DNA of 64,000 nucleotides from Candidatus Saccharimonadota bacterium (GCA_905373835.1 CAJPUN010000003.1:65352-129351); one strand, 5' to 3'. Numbered from the stretch's first letter, positions 43,910 to 53,455 are shown. Translations and numbers: made by a program. The notes: generated by a model from the sequence alone, not told the origin.

Positions 43910-45281
43910 ATTATTCCCCAAGACGTTTCTGGTGTCAATTGGCTTATTTGCGGCGCTGATCATCCTCGTGCATGCGCTGGTTTACACCTTGATGCCGCAA
44001 TTTTATCTGCAGCAAAAAGAGCGCGAGGCGGCGGATAATCTCACGGCGCTGACAACTAAACTCCGTGGCAAGTCCACCGAAGACATACGCCGCCTGAGCC
44101 AAGAGTTTGCTACCATGAACAACGTTAATATCACGCTGACGATTAATGGGCGCAACCAGTATTTTCAGGGCTTTGAGTCTATCAATATCGTGACGGACAG
44201 TGGTAGATCGGTCGACACAAGCGTGGTAAACATTGCTGATGGGCAGACGGTCGATCCGCGCTCAGCCATTTTGCGACAGGGCAGCGCGGTGAACGACCAA
44301 GGCCAAATGATCGCGGTCAAGCTACTCGCCGACGTAGCGCCTGTCACTCAGGCCAAGCTCGCCACGCTGCATGTATTACCGTATACCATGCTTGGCTCGC
44401 TGCTGGTGGCGCTGCTGTTTTCGTACATTTACAGCCGCTTTGTGACGCGGCCGATTCGCCAGATGGCGGCGGTGACCACGACTATGCAGCGGCTGGAAAA
44501 GGACGCGCACTACCCGGTACGTAGCAGTGATGAAATTGGCGTGCTGGGACGAAATATTAACGAACTCTATCAAAATCTATGGCAGACGATACGCTCGCTC
44601 GAGCATGAAAATAAGCGGATCACGCAGCTCGAGAAGGAAAAAATCGCCTTCCTGCGCGCCGCTTCGCACGAGCTAAAAACACCACTAGCGGCCCTCAGGA
44701 TTATGCTTGAGAATATGCAACTCAACATCGGCGAATATAAAAATCGCGACCAGTACCTGGCGGAATCGGTGGCGCAGGTTGACCGTGTGGCGGCAATGGT
44801 GAATGACGTCCTGCGTTCTGGTAGTGTCGCCGAGCAGGCTTTGCATCAAGAGAAGCGGCTGAGGGTCGATAAACTGATTACCGAGGTGGTTGACGATTAT
44901 ACACTGCTGGCGAAAACGCGCGGCATGACTTTCGCGGTTAACACGCAGCCAGTGACCATCTACGCTAACCGTGACATGATGCGCCACGTCATCTCGAACC
45001 TGGTATCGAACGCGGTACGCCACGGTGACGCCGGCAGCGTGATAACGATTACCTCTGACCAGCGCGAACTAGCCATTGAAAACGCCTGCAAACCGCTCAC
45101 CACGCGGCAGCTCCAGCACGTTTTCGACCCGTTTTATCGCAGCCCTGGCGCCACGACGCAACACGCCGACAGCAGCGGTATTGGCCTCTACACTGTGAAA
45201 ATGCTACTCGACGCCAAAGGCCTAGACTATGACTTCACGCCACACGGGCGGGGCATGCGGTTTGTGGTGAGGTTTGATTAA
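43896..45281 (+). CDS. Sensor histidine kinase
   Basis: 461 residues. TM1 (about 10-32), an outside loop of about 120 residues, TM2 (about 158-180), HAMP (180-235), the phosphorylated His in SHELKTP near residue 257, and a HATPase domain with N-box VISNLVSNAVRHG and SSGIGLYTVK. The sensed signal is unknown; exporter-linked kinases of this class often respond to envelope-acting compounds. Confidence 0.94.
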   Translation: MKNLKLFPKTFLVSIGLFAALIILVHALVYTLMPQFYLQQKEREAADNLTALTTKLRGKSTEDIRRLSQEFATMNNVNITLTINGRNQYFQGFESINIVTDSGRSVDTSVVNIADGQTVDPRSAILRQGSAVNDQGQMIAVKLLADVAPVTQAKLATLHVLPYTMLGSLLVALLFSYIYSRFVTRPIRQMAAVTTTMQRLEKDAHYPVRSSDEIGVLGRNINELYQNLWQTIRSLEHENKRITQLEKEKIAFLRAASHELKTPLAALRIMLENMQLNIGEYKNRDQYLAESVAQVDRVAAMVNDVLRSGSVAEQALHQEKRLRVDKLITEVVDDYTLLAKTRGMTFAVNTQPVTIYANRDMMRHVISNLVSNAVRHGDAGSVITITSDQRELAIENACKPLTTRQLQHVFDPFYRSPGATTQHADSSGIGLYTVKMLLDAKGLDYDFTPHGRGMRFVVRFD

Positions 45282-45366
45282 TATAGTGATTCCATACTGG
45301 CTAATAATAAAAGTAAAAAATAGAAGCTATAGAGTATAATATTAGGTATGGGGGCAAGAATTAACA

Positions 45367-46815
45367 ATGTATATTCATAAGATAAAATTACATAATTTCA
45401 AGGGATTCAGCGATGAGCATGAATTTGTATTTTCTGAAGGCATAAATTTTCTGGTCGGTGATAATAATTGCGGCAAAACAACAATTTTTCGTGCTATTGA
45501 ATTTCTGCAAAATGGTGGAGACAAAGAGAACTTTATAAACAATAGCAAAAACGAGGAACATGTATCTGTAGAAATTGAGATTACTGGAAATGACCTGAGG
45601 GATTTTATAGAAAATACAGACGACTCCAATGTTAAAAAATACAAATCCGCAATTATAGATAATAACGATGGTACGTTCAGCCTCAAGGTGATCAGATCTT
45701 CAGAAGAAGATATCAAGAAGATAAAAGTATATATTCCGGAAGATGGTGGGTATAAAAACCTGGCAGGATTTGATAAGGCAATAAAGGTTTTGTTTGATGC
45801 TCAGTTCGTGTATTCTGATCTGAACAACAATGATTACCAAGATTTTAGTAAAACAAAAATTATTGGTCGTTTGATCGATGGTGCTCTAAAGGGATTTCGA
45901 GGCTCTGATGAGTGGAAAGAGTTTGAGAGGGCACACAAAAAAGCATTTGGTGAGAACGGATTAAGAAATGAACTCCAAGGACTAGAGAAGCAAATAAGTG
46001 ATATATTAGAGGAACAATATGGTGAAGGGGAGCTTAAAATACAATTTGACTTGCCGGCTATAGAAAGCTTTTCGAAGGCAGGCAGCCTAGAGCTGAAAGA
46101 TAGCGGTGGTGTAACTGGGGTGTCTGACAAAGGCACTGGTATGCAAAGAGCGCTGGCGTTGAGCTTGATACAAGTCTATGCAAGTGTAAACAATGAAGAT
46201 TCTAAAAAACCTATATTCTTCTTTATTGATGAGCCTGAGACGTTTCTTCATCCAATGGCTCAGAATAAATTATTAGAGGCGTTTGAAAATCTGTCAGACA
46301 GGTCTCAGTTATTTATCACCACACACTCGCCTTATTTGCTAAAGAAATTCAAAAAAGACACGCATAAATTGATGATTTATGGAAAGGATGAGAGTGGTAA
46401 TAATATACTAAAAGACGATAATCAAACCCTTAACTTATTTGGGGAAAGTTCACCGACATGGGGAGAGGTTAACTATTTTGCCTTTGGCGTGCTAAGTGTA
46501 GAATTTCATAATGAGCTTTATGGATTCTTGCAAGCAAGAGCCATTGATGAAGATCAAGGCAATTATCGCGAAGAAAAATTTGATCAATGGTTAGTGAATA
46601 AGGGTTTTACTGCAGATAGAAGTTATACTAGGTTGAGAATGGATGGAACTACTAAGACGCATAATAGCACCTTGCCGACATATATCCGCAACCTGATACA
46701 TCATCCAGAAAATTCACATAATCCTTCTTACACAGATGAGGAACTGAAAAGCTCAAGTAAGGGAATGATTAATATTCTACTAAAATATAAGTTATTCTTA
46801 GTAAGTTGTGACTAG
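45367..46815 (+). CDS. AAA/OLD-like ATPase, possible defence protein
   Basis: 482 residues. Walker A GDNNCGKTT near residue 34, an SMC-like middle region, Walker B FFFIDEPETFLHP near 285 and the H-loop FITTHSPYLL near 318. No TOPRIM motif is seen, unlike true OLD nucleases. The C-terminal part carries a TLPTYIRNLIHHPEN segment found in related ATPases of defence islands. AT content is clearly higher than in all neighbours. It lies between a two-component system and the exporter it seems to serve, with its own TATAAT at 45335-45340. It looks like an inserted foreign gene. No partner nuclease is adjacent. Confidence 0.75.
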   Translation: MYIHKIKLHNFKGFSDEHEFVFSEGINFLVGDNNCGKTTIFRAIEFLQNGGDKENFINNSKNEEHVSVEIEITGNDLRDFIENTDDSNVKKYKSAIIDNNDGTFSLKVIRSSEEDIKKIKVYIPEDGGYKNLAGFDKAIKVLFDAQFVYSDLNNNDYQDFSKTKIIGRLIDGALKGFRGSDEWKEFERAHKKAFGENGLRNELQGLEKQISDILEEQYGEGELKIQFDLPAIESFSKAGSLELKDSGGVTGVSDKGTGMQRALALSLIQVYASVNNEDSKKPIFFFIDEPETFLHPMAQNKLLEAFENLSDRSQLFITTHSPYLLKKFKKDTHKLMIYGKDESGNNILKDDNQTLNLFGESSPTWGEVNYFAFGVLSVEFHNELYGFLQARAIDEDQGNYREEKFDQWLVNKGFTADRSYTRLRMDGTTKTHNSTLPTYIRNLIHHPENSHNPSYTDEELKSSSKGMINILLKYKLFLVSCD

Positions 46816-46817
46816 AT

Positions 46818-46849
46818 TTCACATTCCCTTCACACACTCTTGCTACACT
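46818..46849 (+). promoter_or_regulatory. Exporter promoter with OmpR-type direct repeat
   Basis: TTCACA occurs at 46818-46823 and 46829-46834, an 11-base period (one helical turn), the usual spacing of OmpR-family sites. TGC-TACACT at 46841-46849 is an extended -10; no -35 is evident, and the repeats cover that position, as expected for activation by the regulator at 43244. Confidence 0.55.
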
Positions 46850-46874
46850 GACATAGAACCAAGAAAGGAGATCT

Positions 46875-48257
46875 ATGTCATTTGTGCAACGTGCCTGGTT
46901 GTATATCACCAGGAAAAAACTCAAAACGCTGATTTTGCTGGCGATTTTGCTATGTATGTCGACGATTATGCTGAGTGGATTTGCCATCAAGCATTCGACT
47001 GATGCGGCGGCGCAGTCGCTGGACAAAACGCTCAAGGCCGGCTTTACGCTGGGCAATAATCCGCGCACCAATCCGGGAACCGCCCGCGGCTCAGGAACGG
47101 TGTCGAACAAAGACATCGACGCGGTGAAGAATCTGGAGGGTGTGACGGACTATGTCAAACGCCAGAATGCCACGGTCGATTTTATCAATACCAAATTGGT
47201 GCCACTGCCAAGCGGCGGTAGCGGCTATGACGCCGAGAAAGATAAGCAGTTTGGCAACGCCGCGACCATCATCGGCGTCAATACATCTGAGCTTGAAAGC
47301 AAGTTCCGGGCTGAGTCGCTCAAGCTCATCGCTGGCCGGCACATCACCGAAAATGATTCACACACAATTTTGGTGCACGAAGATTTCGCCAAGGCTAACA
47401 ACCTGAAGCTGGGCAGTAAAATTAAGTTAAAGGCCAATCAATACGACACCGACAACGAGCATCCGTCCAAGGACGAGGTGGAAGTGGAAATCGTCGGTAT
47501 ATTTAACGGCAAGAACCCAAAGCAGGCGACGTACCAGGTGGAGCTGTTCGAGAATTTGTTCCTGACTGACATCGCGACAACCCGCCAGTTGAATGCGTAT
47601 ACGGCGCACAATGAGATTTATCAGGACGCTACGTTCTTCACCAAAGGCACCAAGCAGCTGGACGAGGTGATGGCGCGGGCAAATAAATTGCCAGCCAATT
47701 GGCAAAAGTACCAGCTCAACAAGAATAGCCAGGAACTGGCTGGCGTGACTGGTGCGGTGAACGGCGTGTACGGCTTGATCGACGGTATGCTGTGGGCAAC
47801 GGCGCTGGTTAGTATCGCGGTGATCGGCATGGTGCTGTATTTGTGGATGAACGAGCGCAAGCGTGAGGCGGGCGTACTCTTGGCGACGGGTGTACCGCAG
47901 TCCAAGATTGTGCTGCAATACATCGCTGAGCTGGTGATGATTGCGGTGCTGAGCTTCGGTGCGTCGTATGTTACCGCAGGGCTCATTGCCCAGCAACTGG
48001 GCGATCACGTGGTGTCGCAGGCGGCACAGAATGCCACGCGTCAAGCTGGCAGTTCCCTTAATGGTGCGTCGCTCGGTGCTGATGCTGATTCGGTGACGTC
48101 ATCACGCACGCTGGATAAGGTGACGGTTGGTGTGCAACCGACGGATCTACTGGCGGTGTGGGGCGCTGGGCTGGCGGTGATTATCATCGCGGTGCTGCTG
48201 GCTTCGCGGCCGATTACCCAGTCAACGCCAAAAGAATTACTAACCGAAGTGGAATAG
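46875..48257 (+). CDS. FtsX/MacB-type ABC permease
   Basis: 460 residues. TM1 at about 15-38, a large extracytoplasmic domain (about 40-290), and three C-terminal helices in the FtsX core (WATALVSIAVIGMVLYLWM and the ERKREAGVLLATGVPQSKI cytoplasmic loop). AGAAAGGAG sits five to eight bases before ATG 46875. First gene of an exporter of two permeases and one ATPase. Confidence 0.9.
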   Translation: MSFVQRAWLYITRKKLKTLILLAILLCMSTIMLSGFAIKHSTDAAAQSLDKTLKAGFTLGNNPRTNPGTARGSGTVSNKDIDAVKNLEGVTDYVKRQNATVDFINTKLVPLPSGGSGYDAEKDKQFGNAATIIGVNTSELESKFRAESLKLIAGRHITENDSHTILVHEDFAKANNLKLGSKIKLKANQYDTDNEHPSKDEVEVEIVGIFNGKNPKQATYQVELFENLFLTDIATTRQLNAYTAHNEIYQDATFFTKGTKQLDEVMARANKLPANWQKYQLNKNSQELAGVTGAVNGVYGLIDGMLWATALVSIAVIGMVLYLWMNERKREAGVLLATGVPQSKIVLQYIAELVMIAVLSFGASYVTAGLIAQQLGDHVVSQAAQNATRQAGSSLNGASLGADADSVTSSRTLDKVTVGVQPTDLLAVWGAGLAVIIIAVLLASRPITQSTPKELLTEVE

Positions 48258-48266
48258 GGGCGAACG

Positions 48267-49502
48267 ATGACGATTACCACACGAGCCTGGACGGCTGTGG
48301 CGCGGCAGCGGCGTCGCAGCCTGACCATCGCCCTGATCATGACGCTGATTTTCACGCTGCTGATCGGCACGCTGACGGTGCAGCAGACGATGGCGCAGCT
48401 GAAGCAATCGGTCGAGCGTAACGTCCGCGCCGGCTTTAGTATCGCCAGCAAGCAGCCGTCGGGCGAGGTGCCGATGGATATCGCGCAGCGGGTGCAGCGC
48501 CTGGACACGGTGAAAGCGCACAATTTCCAGGCAGAGACCACTGCGGGACTGCCGGGTAAGCAGTTGATCGACACGGCAGACAGCGGCGTGCAACTGGATG
48601 CTGGGATCGCTGGCGAAGCGAAGGTGACGGGCGCGACAGAGAGTAATTTGCTGAGCGAATTTACTGGTCGATTTTACCAATTAGAGCAGGGCAAGCATTT
48701 GACCGAGCGCGATCAAAACACAGCCCTGATTCACAAAACCTTTGCCGAGAAAAATAGCATCAAACCAGGCGACAAGCTGGACATCACCAAAGACGGCCGG
48801 CGCGTGACGGTGACTGTCGTAGGGATCTTCAGCGGCAAAGGAGAAAAGCCGGCGGCCCTGCAGTCTGACATGGCAGAGAATCATCTCATCACCAACTTGG
48901 CTGCGGCGCAGCAGCTAGCGGGTAGCCAGCAACTGACACGGGCGACGTATTTCGCCGAACAGCCACATCAGCTGAAGTCGTTAACGGACCGCGCTAAAAG
49001 CCTACCACACGTCGATTGGCAAAAATTTAGCCTCACAGACAACGGGGCCGTGTTTGCTGGTGTCCTCCAAAACATCGCTGGCATTCAAAACATAGTGACG
49101 ATTGCTACCATCGGCGCAGCCGCGGCAGGGTTGGCAGTATTGTCACTGGTGCTGGTGTTCTGGGTGCGCGGCCGCTTGCATGAAATTGGCATCTTGCTGT
49201 CCATCGGCACATTGAAGCGGCAGATCATCAGGCAATTCCTGGTGGAACTCGCCATCATCGCCGCAGTCAGTTCGGTGTTCGCACTCGCCATCGGTTCGGT
49301 CGCCTCATCGCAAATTTCTACTGCCCTCACAGCGCAAACGCAAAGCCAACGCATCGAAACAACCACGGTGCACGCCGCGCCGCCGGCGACCTACCTAGAG
49401 GCCTTCGCCTTTGGCTACATGGTTGTTCTGCTGTCAGCCATCGCTGCCACCGCGCCAATCATGCGTCAATCACCAAAGCAAATTTTAGCAACATTAAGTT
49501 AG
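48267..49502 (+). CDS. FtsX/MacB-type ABC permease
   Basis: 411 residues, similar in layout to the gene before: TM1 (about 20-40), outer domain (about 45-270), three C-terminal helices with the RLHEIGILLSIGTLKRQI loop. Two different permeases would make a heterodimer. It starts nine bases after the first permease stop. Confidence 0.9.
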   Translation: MTITTRAWTAVARQRRRSLTIALIMTLIFTLLIGTLTVQQTMAQLKQSVERNVRAGFSIASKQPSGEVPMDIAQRVQRLDTVKAHNFQAETTAGLPGKQLIDTADSGVQLDAGIAGEAKVTGATESNLLSEFTGRFYQLEQGKHLTERDQNTALIHKTFAEKNSIKPGDKLDITKDGRRVTVTVVGIFSGKGEKPAALQSDMAENHLITNLAAAQQLAGSQQLTRATYFAEQPHQLKSLTDRAKSLPHVDWQKFSLTDNGAVFAGVLQNIAGIQNIVTIATIGAAAAGLAVLSLVLVFWVRGRLHEIGILLSIGTLKRQIIRQFLVELAIIAAVSSVFALAIGSVASSQISTALTAQTQSQRIETTTVHAAPPATYLEAFAFGYMVVLLSAIAATAPIMRQSPKQILATLS

Positions 49503-49510
49503 GAGGTAGT

Positions 49511-50176
49511 ATGTCACTACTTACACTACACGATATCGTTTATTCATACCCAGGCGACACCAGCAATGTGCTGAATGGTATTAATTATCAATTTGAAAAG
49601 GGCACGTTCTACGCCATCGTCGGTAGTTCTGGGGCTGGTAAATCAACGCTGCTGGGGCTGCTAGCAGGATTGGACACGCCAACTGGCGGGCAGATTTTGT
49701 TCGACGATGAAGACATCGCCGAGCAGGGCTATTCGCACCATCGCAAGCACAACATCTCGCTGGTGTTTCAGAATTATAATCTGATCGATTACTTGACGCC
49801 GCTGGAAAATTTGAAGCTGGTTAATGCCAAGGCCACCAACGAAACGTTGCATGCCATGGGGCTGGATGACGATCATATCAATCGCAACGTCATGAAACTG
49901 TCTGGCGGTCAGCAGCAGCGTGTGGCGATTGGGCGGGCGTTAGTATCCTCCGCACCGATCATCTTGGCGGATGAGCCAACTGGCAACCTGGACGAAACCA
50001 CCGCTGTGGATATCATCACTATCCTGCGCCGGGCCGCTCACGAAAACGACAAATGCGTCATCGTCGTCACCCACAGCAAACAGCTGGCTAAAGAGGCGGA
50101 TGTGGTGTTGACACTCAAAAACAAATTACTCCAAAAAAGTAAGGAAGATAAAAAATCAGCCCGCAAGAAAGCTTAG
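49511..50176 (+). CDS. ABC transporter ATPase (MacB/LolD type)
   Basis: 221 residues. Walker A GSSGAGKST, Q-loop VFQNYNLID, signature LSGGQQQRV, Walker B ILADEPTGNLDE and the H-loop VTHSKQL. AGGAGG (49501-49506) precedes the ATG by four bases. It powers the paired permeases; the substrate could be a peptide or lipid-active compound. The tail is Lys-rich. Confidence 0.95.
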   Translation: MSLLTLHDIVYSYPGDTSNVLNGINYQFEKGTFYAIVGSSGAGKSTLLGLLAGLDTPTGGQILFDDEDIAEQGYSHHRKHNISLVFQNYNLIDYLTPLENLKLVNAKATNETLHAMGLDDDHINRNVMKLSGGQQQRVAIGRALVSSAPIILADEPTGNLDETTAVDIITILRRAAHENDKCVIVVTHSKQLAKEADVVLTLKNKLLQKSKEDKKSARKKA

Positions 50177-50254
50177 TCGTGATAAGTTCTATGATGTATT
50201 GGTTGTAGTATGCTGCATGTTAGCGGAATGGGGCGAGGCCAAAGCATCCTTAGC

Positions 50255-51199
50255 TCACGACTGCTTCTTCATATACCTCGCGGTCTCCTCCCAAAGCGGG
50301 TTATCCTTGTATGGTACGCCATCGTGCGCCCAATACCACCAGAAGTATCCACCAACGTAGCGTGGAGTGTACCGCGGCATGGCATAATAATGCTGAAACA
50401 GCTGTAGTTTACGCGCCATCGGGGCATGCTCGCTGGGTGTGCCGCACTCGCCAATGCCAAGCTTGGCTTCTGGAAAGAGCATCTCAAGCTCAGTAAAGAC
50501 CTGTCGCCAGTTGGGCTGGTAGCCATCGTTGTCATCGTCGTAGTAGCTGACGAGGACATAATCGACGCCCTGCCTCAGATCATCTGGTAGGTATGTTTGT
50601 AGCCACTCTTTCATGCTCAGCGTACTCCCGTTTGACGGGAAGTAGTAGGGCACAAGCGCCGCCGCGGCATGCTTATCCTTAATGTATCGGTAGGCACTGG
50701 CCACCTTCGCGGCGGTAAGGTGCGGGTCTTCTTTGATCCACTCTTGGCCATTCATTTCATTGCCAACCTCCCATATCGCTACATAGTGAGATAAATACTG
50801 GTAAGACTCAGCAAAGCGCTGCTGGTAGCGCTCAGTGCTGTAGCTGTGCATATCAGAAGAATCAACGGGCTGGGCCATGATATCGGCCACGCGATGAATC
50901 GCCTTGAATAGCCCACGGTAACGCTGCGGTGATCTATCCTTAGACATAACGATCCGCACCGTTGGTCGAGCAGGCAAACGCTGAAGAGCCTCCACGATAT
51001 CAGCAAGCCGTCTCGTGCCCTCCCAGCTGTCGTCGATTGTCAGGCCATAGAGCATATGTGATGATGCATGATGAGAAGATGAATGGTTCGTGCTGCCTTG
51101 CGGGGTAGAGTGTGACGCTGGCGCTAGCACGCGCAGCAGCACATACATCAGCACGCAAAGTAATATAGCAAAACCAGCAATATGAACGTACTTTGGCAT
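50255..51199 (-). CDS. Membrane-anchored glycoside hydrolase, clan GH-A-like
   Basis: 314 residues. N-terminal anchor (about 7-26), then a His/Ser-rich linker, then a TIM-barrel glycosidase pattern: the acid/base in EVGNEMNGQEW near residue 150 and the likely nucleophile in GIGECGTPSE near 252. The family number is unclear. The start has AAGGAG eight bases upstream, and TATACT at 51227-51222 (minus). Acting outside the cell, it may process host or wall glycans. Confidence 0.72.
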   Translation of the reverse strand: MPKYVHIAGFAILLCVLMYVLLRVLAPASHSTPQGSTNHSSSHHASSHMLYGLTIDDSWEGTRRLADIVEALQRLPARPTVRIVMSKDRSPQRYRGLFKAIHRVADIMAQPVDSSDMHSYSTERYQQRFAESYQYLSHYVAIWEVGNEMNGQEWIKEDPHLTAAKVASAYRYIKDKHAAAALVPYYFPSNGSTLSMKEWLQTYLPDDLRQGVDYVLVSYYDDDNDGYQPNWRQVFTELEMLFPEAKLGIGECGTPSEHAPMARKLQLFQHYYAMPRYTPRYVGGYFWWYWAHDGVPYKDNPLWEETARYMKKQS

Positions 51200-51246
51200 A
51201 TAATAAGCTCCTTACAAGGTAGTATATCAAGACGCAGTTTTATATC

Positions 51247-51278
51247 AAAAAAGGCGAATTTCGAAATTCGCCTTTTTT
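51247..51278. terminator. Perfect 32-base palindrome
   Basis: Perfect inverted repeat with no spacer, ending in six T on each strand: it would work as a terminator in both directions. It lies about 48 bases upstream of the glycoside hydrolase start, where no transcript is expected to end, so it may insulate this gene from the region to its right. Confidence 0.7.
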
Positions 51279-51324
51279 ACCCTGTTTTTTCTCTGTTAGC
51301 GTGGGTTCTTTTTCTCTTCTTTTA

Positions 51325-51590
51325 TATATATTTATATATAATAGGAGAGAAATCGATATGGATGGATATAGAGATATAGCGATAAGTATAGATATAGATA
51401 GAATTATAGATAAGGATATAGATAGAGAAATATAGAGAAAGAGATGTATAGATATATAGAAATAGATAGAGAAATAGTAGAGAAAGAAAGTTATAGAGAT
51501 AAAGAGAGATGGGTATAAAGATATCGATACATAGAGAATAGATATAGTATCGAGATATATTGGTATGTATATATAGAAATATGCTTATTA
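51325..51590. repeat. GATA-rich low-complexity tract
   Basis: About 265 bases of degenerate GATA/TAGA/GAGA repeats. The plus strand is almost free of C: four in the 200 bases 51341-51540. No strict repeat unit is conserved. Only short frames exist (such as 25 codons from 51358). 51590-51727 holds nothing I can support. The tract fills most of the gap between a glycosidase and a CPBP protease, with both genes facing the same way. Confidence 0.8.
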
Positions 51591-51727
51591 CAGTGTATCT
51601 ACTGCGAGCAGTATGAGAAAGGAGTAAAGCGCTCAGCTTCAGGTGTTACCTACTTGACTCATGCAAAAAGATATGAATAGTTTTTATAATGGAGATGTTT
51701 TTCGCATAGACATTGCGTAAAATAAGA

Positions 51728-52480
51728 CTATGTTCCAAACGCGCAAAATCGTACTGCATCGACCAACGCATGAGCTCCAATTGCAGAACTCAAATCACGT
51801 TTTCGTTGCATAATGGCAAACGGCAATCCAAACAACAGTGCCAACACCACGACGCTGCTCAATGTGAAATTCGTTGCATCAAAATGTATCAAGACGTGTG
51901 GTAATACCATGATGGCATAGCACAAAAAATTATCGAACCTTGATAAGGCCCCATCCTTGATGCAGTAAACGGTCAGCGCAAAAAAGAAGAAACGAAAAAT
52001 GATCTCCTCTGACACGCCGGCTTTGATCGCACGCAGGAACCACTCGGGTTCGATCGAAATATTAAATTCCATGGCGGATTTTGCCAAGAGGATGTTGATA
52101 ACTGCCAGCGTCGCTCCTGCGATTACCGCGATGCCGACCGTTTTCATTATCTCTTTTATGTTGGCGACCTTGAACAAGAGGATCTTGTTTTTGCTTTTCT
52201 TAAAGACGCTGGCGCCTCCGATGTACGCAACAATAGAACATGTCCCCATGACAGCATGGGATGGCATGGCTAAACAGCCCAGGGCAACTCCTGCAAAAAT
52301 ATCATGCTTGGATGTATTTTTATTTTTTATAATAAAGAGGAGCGCTAGCGACAGCACGACTACAAACCACAATGCCTTCAGTCTCTCCGGGTTGAGCAAG
52401 GTTACAAGCCAGAGAGATATAAATGCTATGTTGATAGTTAGTAGTTTTAGTGTTTGATACTGGCTGGATTTCGATTGCAT
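51728..52480 (-). CDS. CPBP-family intramembrane glutamic protease
   Basis: 250 residues, eight predicted helices. The CPBP motifs are SEEIIFRFFF (EExxxR) near residue 156, LPHVLIHF near 195 and the HALVDAVRF near 238. The family comprises Rce1-like proteases often linked to bacteriocin immunity or prenyl-protein processing. A methyltransferase domain of the isoprenylcysteine type is encoded at 53935, but the two genes are not in one operon. AT-rich relative to the flanks. Confidence 0.88.
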   Translation of the reverse strand: MQSKSSQYQTLKLLTINIAFISLWLVTLLNPERLKALWFVVVLSLALLFIIKNKNTSKHDIFAGVALGCLAMPSHAVMGTCSIVAYIGGASVFKKSKNKILLFKVANIKEIMKTVGIAVIAGATLAVINILLAKSAMEFNISIEPEWFLRAIKAGVSEEIIFRFFFFALTVYCIKDGALSRFDNFLCYAIMVLPHVLIHFDATNFTLSSVVVLALLFGLPFAIMQRKRDLSSAIGAHALVDAVRFCAFGT

Positions 52481-52556
52481 TTATAATATCTCTTGCGCGG
52501 TTTTCGCTACTGTAATCAATATACCACCGATATCATAATATTGCCAAATTTCATAC

Positions 52557-52584
52557 TTGACACATTACACTGGCAGAATATTAT
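52557..52584 (+). promoter_or_regulatory. Possible promoter of the wHTH-Nudix gene
   Basis: TTGACA (52557-52562) and TATTAT (52579-52584) with a 16-base spacer. This would leave about 150 bases of leader before ATG 52742; I see no riboswitch there. Confidence 0.45.
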
Positions 52585-52741
52585 TCAGTTCGATAAAATG
52601 CTAATAGTAAGTTTTGTGTACTATCCTGTTATCGTATAGATTTTGAAATCAAAGAGTCTATCGATGGCTCGCCTATCGGGAACTTGACTTCCCTAGATTT
52701 TGTAGACTGACCGTTTTACAGTAGGGAGGAAGGGAGTAATA

Positions 52742-53455
52742 ATGATGAGTCTCGAAGAAACCGTGCACGATGCACAGATAAAAATATTGCGAGAATTGCT
52801 ATTCTTGCCGACTGCTCATTTCGCTGCGTTGCAGCGAGCCACTGGGCTTGATAGCGACCATGTCAAATTTCATATCAAACGACTCGTGGCGTTGGGCTAC
52901 GTGACGAAAACAGCTGATGGCTACATGCTTTCGATCAAAGGTAAAGAATACGCCAATAAGCTAGACACTGATGCTGGTGTGATTGAGCGTCAACCAAAGG
53001 TGGCTGTATTACTTGTTATTGAGCGCCAGCACCATAATGAGAAGCAATACCTTCTGCAGCAGCGACTCAAGCATCCATACTATGGCTTTTGGGGTGCGCC
53101 GACCGGTAAGGTGCGCTGGGCGGAGTCTGTTGTTGAGGCGGCAGCACGTGAACTTGCTGAAGAGACAGGACTGCGCGGTACTTTTGTGCACCGCGGTGTC
53201 TATCACGAGCGGGTTCGTCACAGCCAAACAAATGAAATCGTTGAGGATAAATTATTTCATCTGATGTTTTGCGATGCCGTCTCGGGCACGATGGTCAAAG
53301 AATTTGAAGGCGGCAAAAATGCCTGGCGCACGCGCGAAGAGATGGAGAGTGAACCAAAGAAATATAAAAGCTTCATGCGCGAAATGGCGGCATGTATTGA
53401 TGGGCACGGTGAACTAACAGAAGTGATATATGAATATGGCGCGACGGAATTTTGA
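52742..53455 (+). CDS. Winged-helix Nudix protein
   Basis: 237 residues. Residues 1-75 form a winged helix-turn-helix (SDHVKFHIKRLVALGYV), then a Nudix domain with the box GKVRWAE then SVVEAAARELAEETGL (about 118-140). This arrangement is typical of NrtR-like regulators, though here the wHTH comes first. AGGGAG sits six bases before the ATG. It overlaps the following gene by 26 bases. Confidence 0.85.
   Translation: MMSLEETVHDAQIKILRELLFLPTAHFAALQRATGLDSDHVKFHIKRLVALGYVTKTADGYMLSIKGKEYANKLDTDAGVIERQPKVAVLLVIERQHHNEKQYLLQQRLKHPYYGFWGAPTGKVRWAESVVEAAARELAEETGLRGTFVHRGVYHERVRHSQTNEIVEDKLFHLMFCDAVSGTMVKEFEGGKNAWRTREEMESEPKKYKSFMREMAACIDGHGELTEVIYEYGATEF

Noticed and set aside
50175..50262. Eight-base inverted repeat (AGTCGTGA/TCACGACT) at the two gene ends
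   Set aside because: The arms are 72 bases apart, short, and without T-tract; chance is enough.
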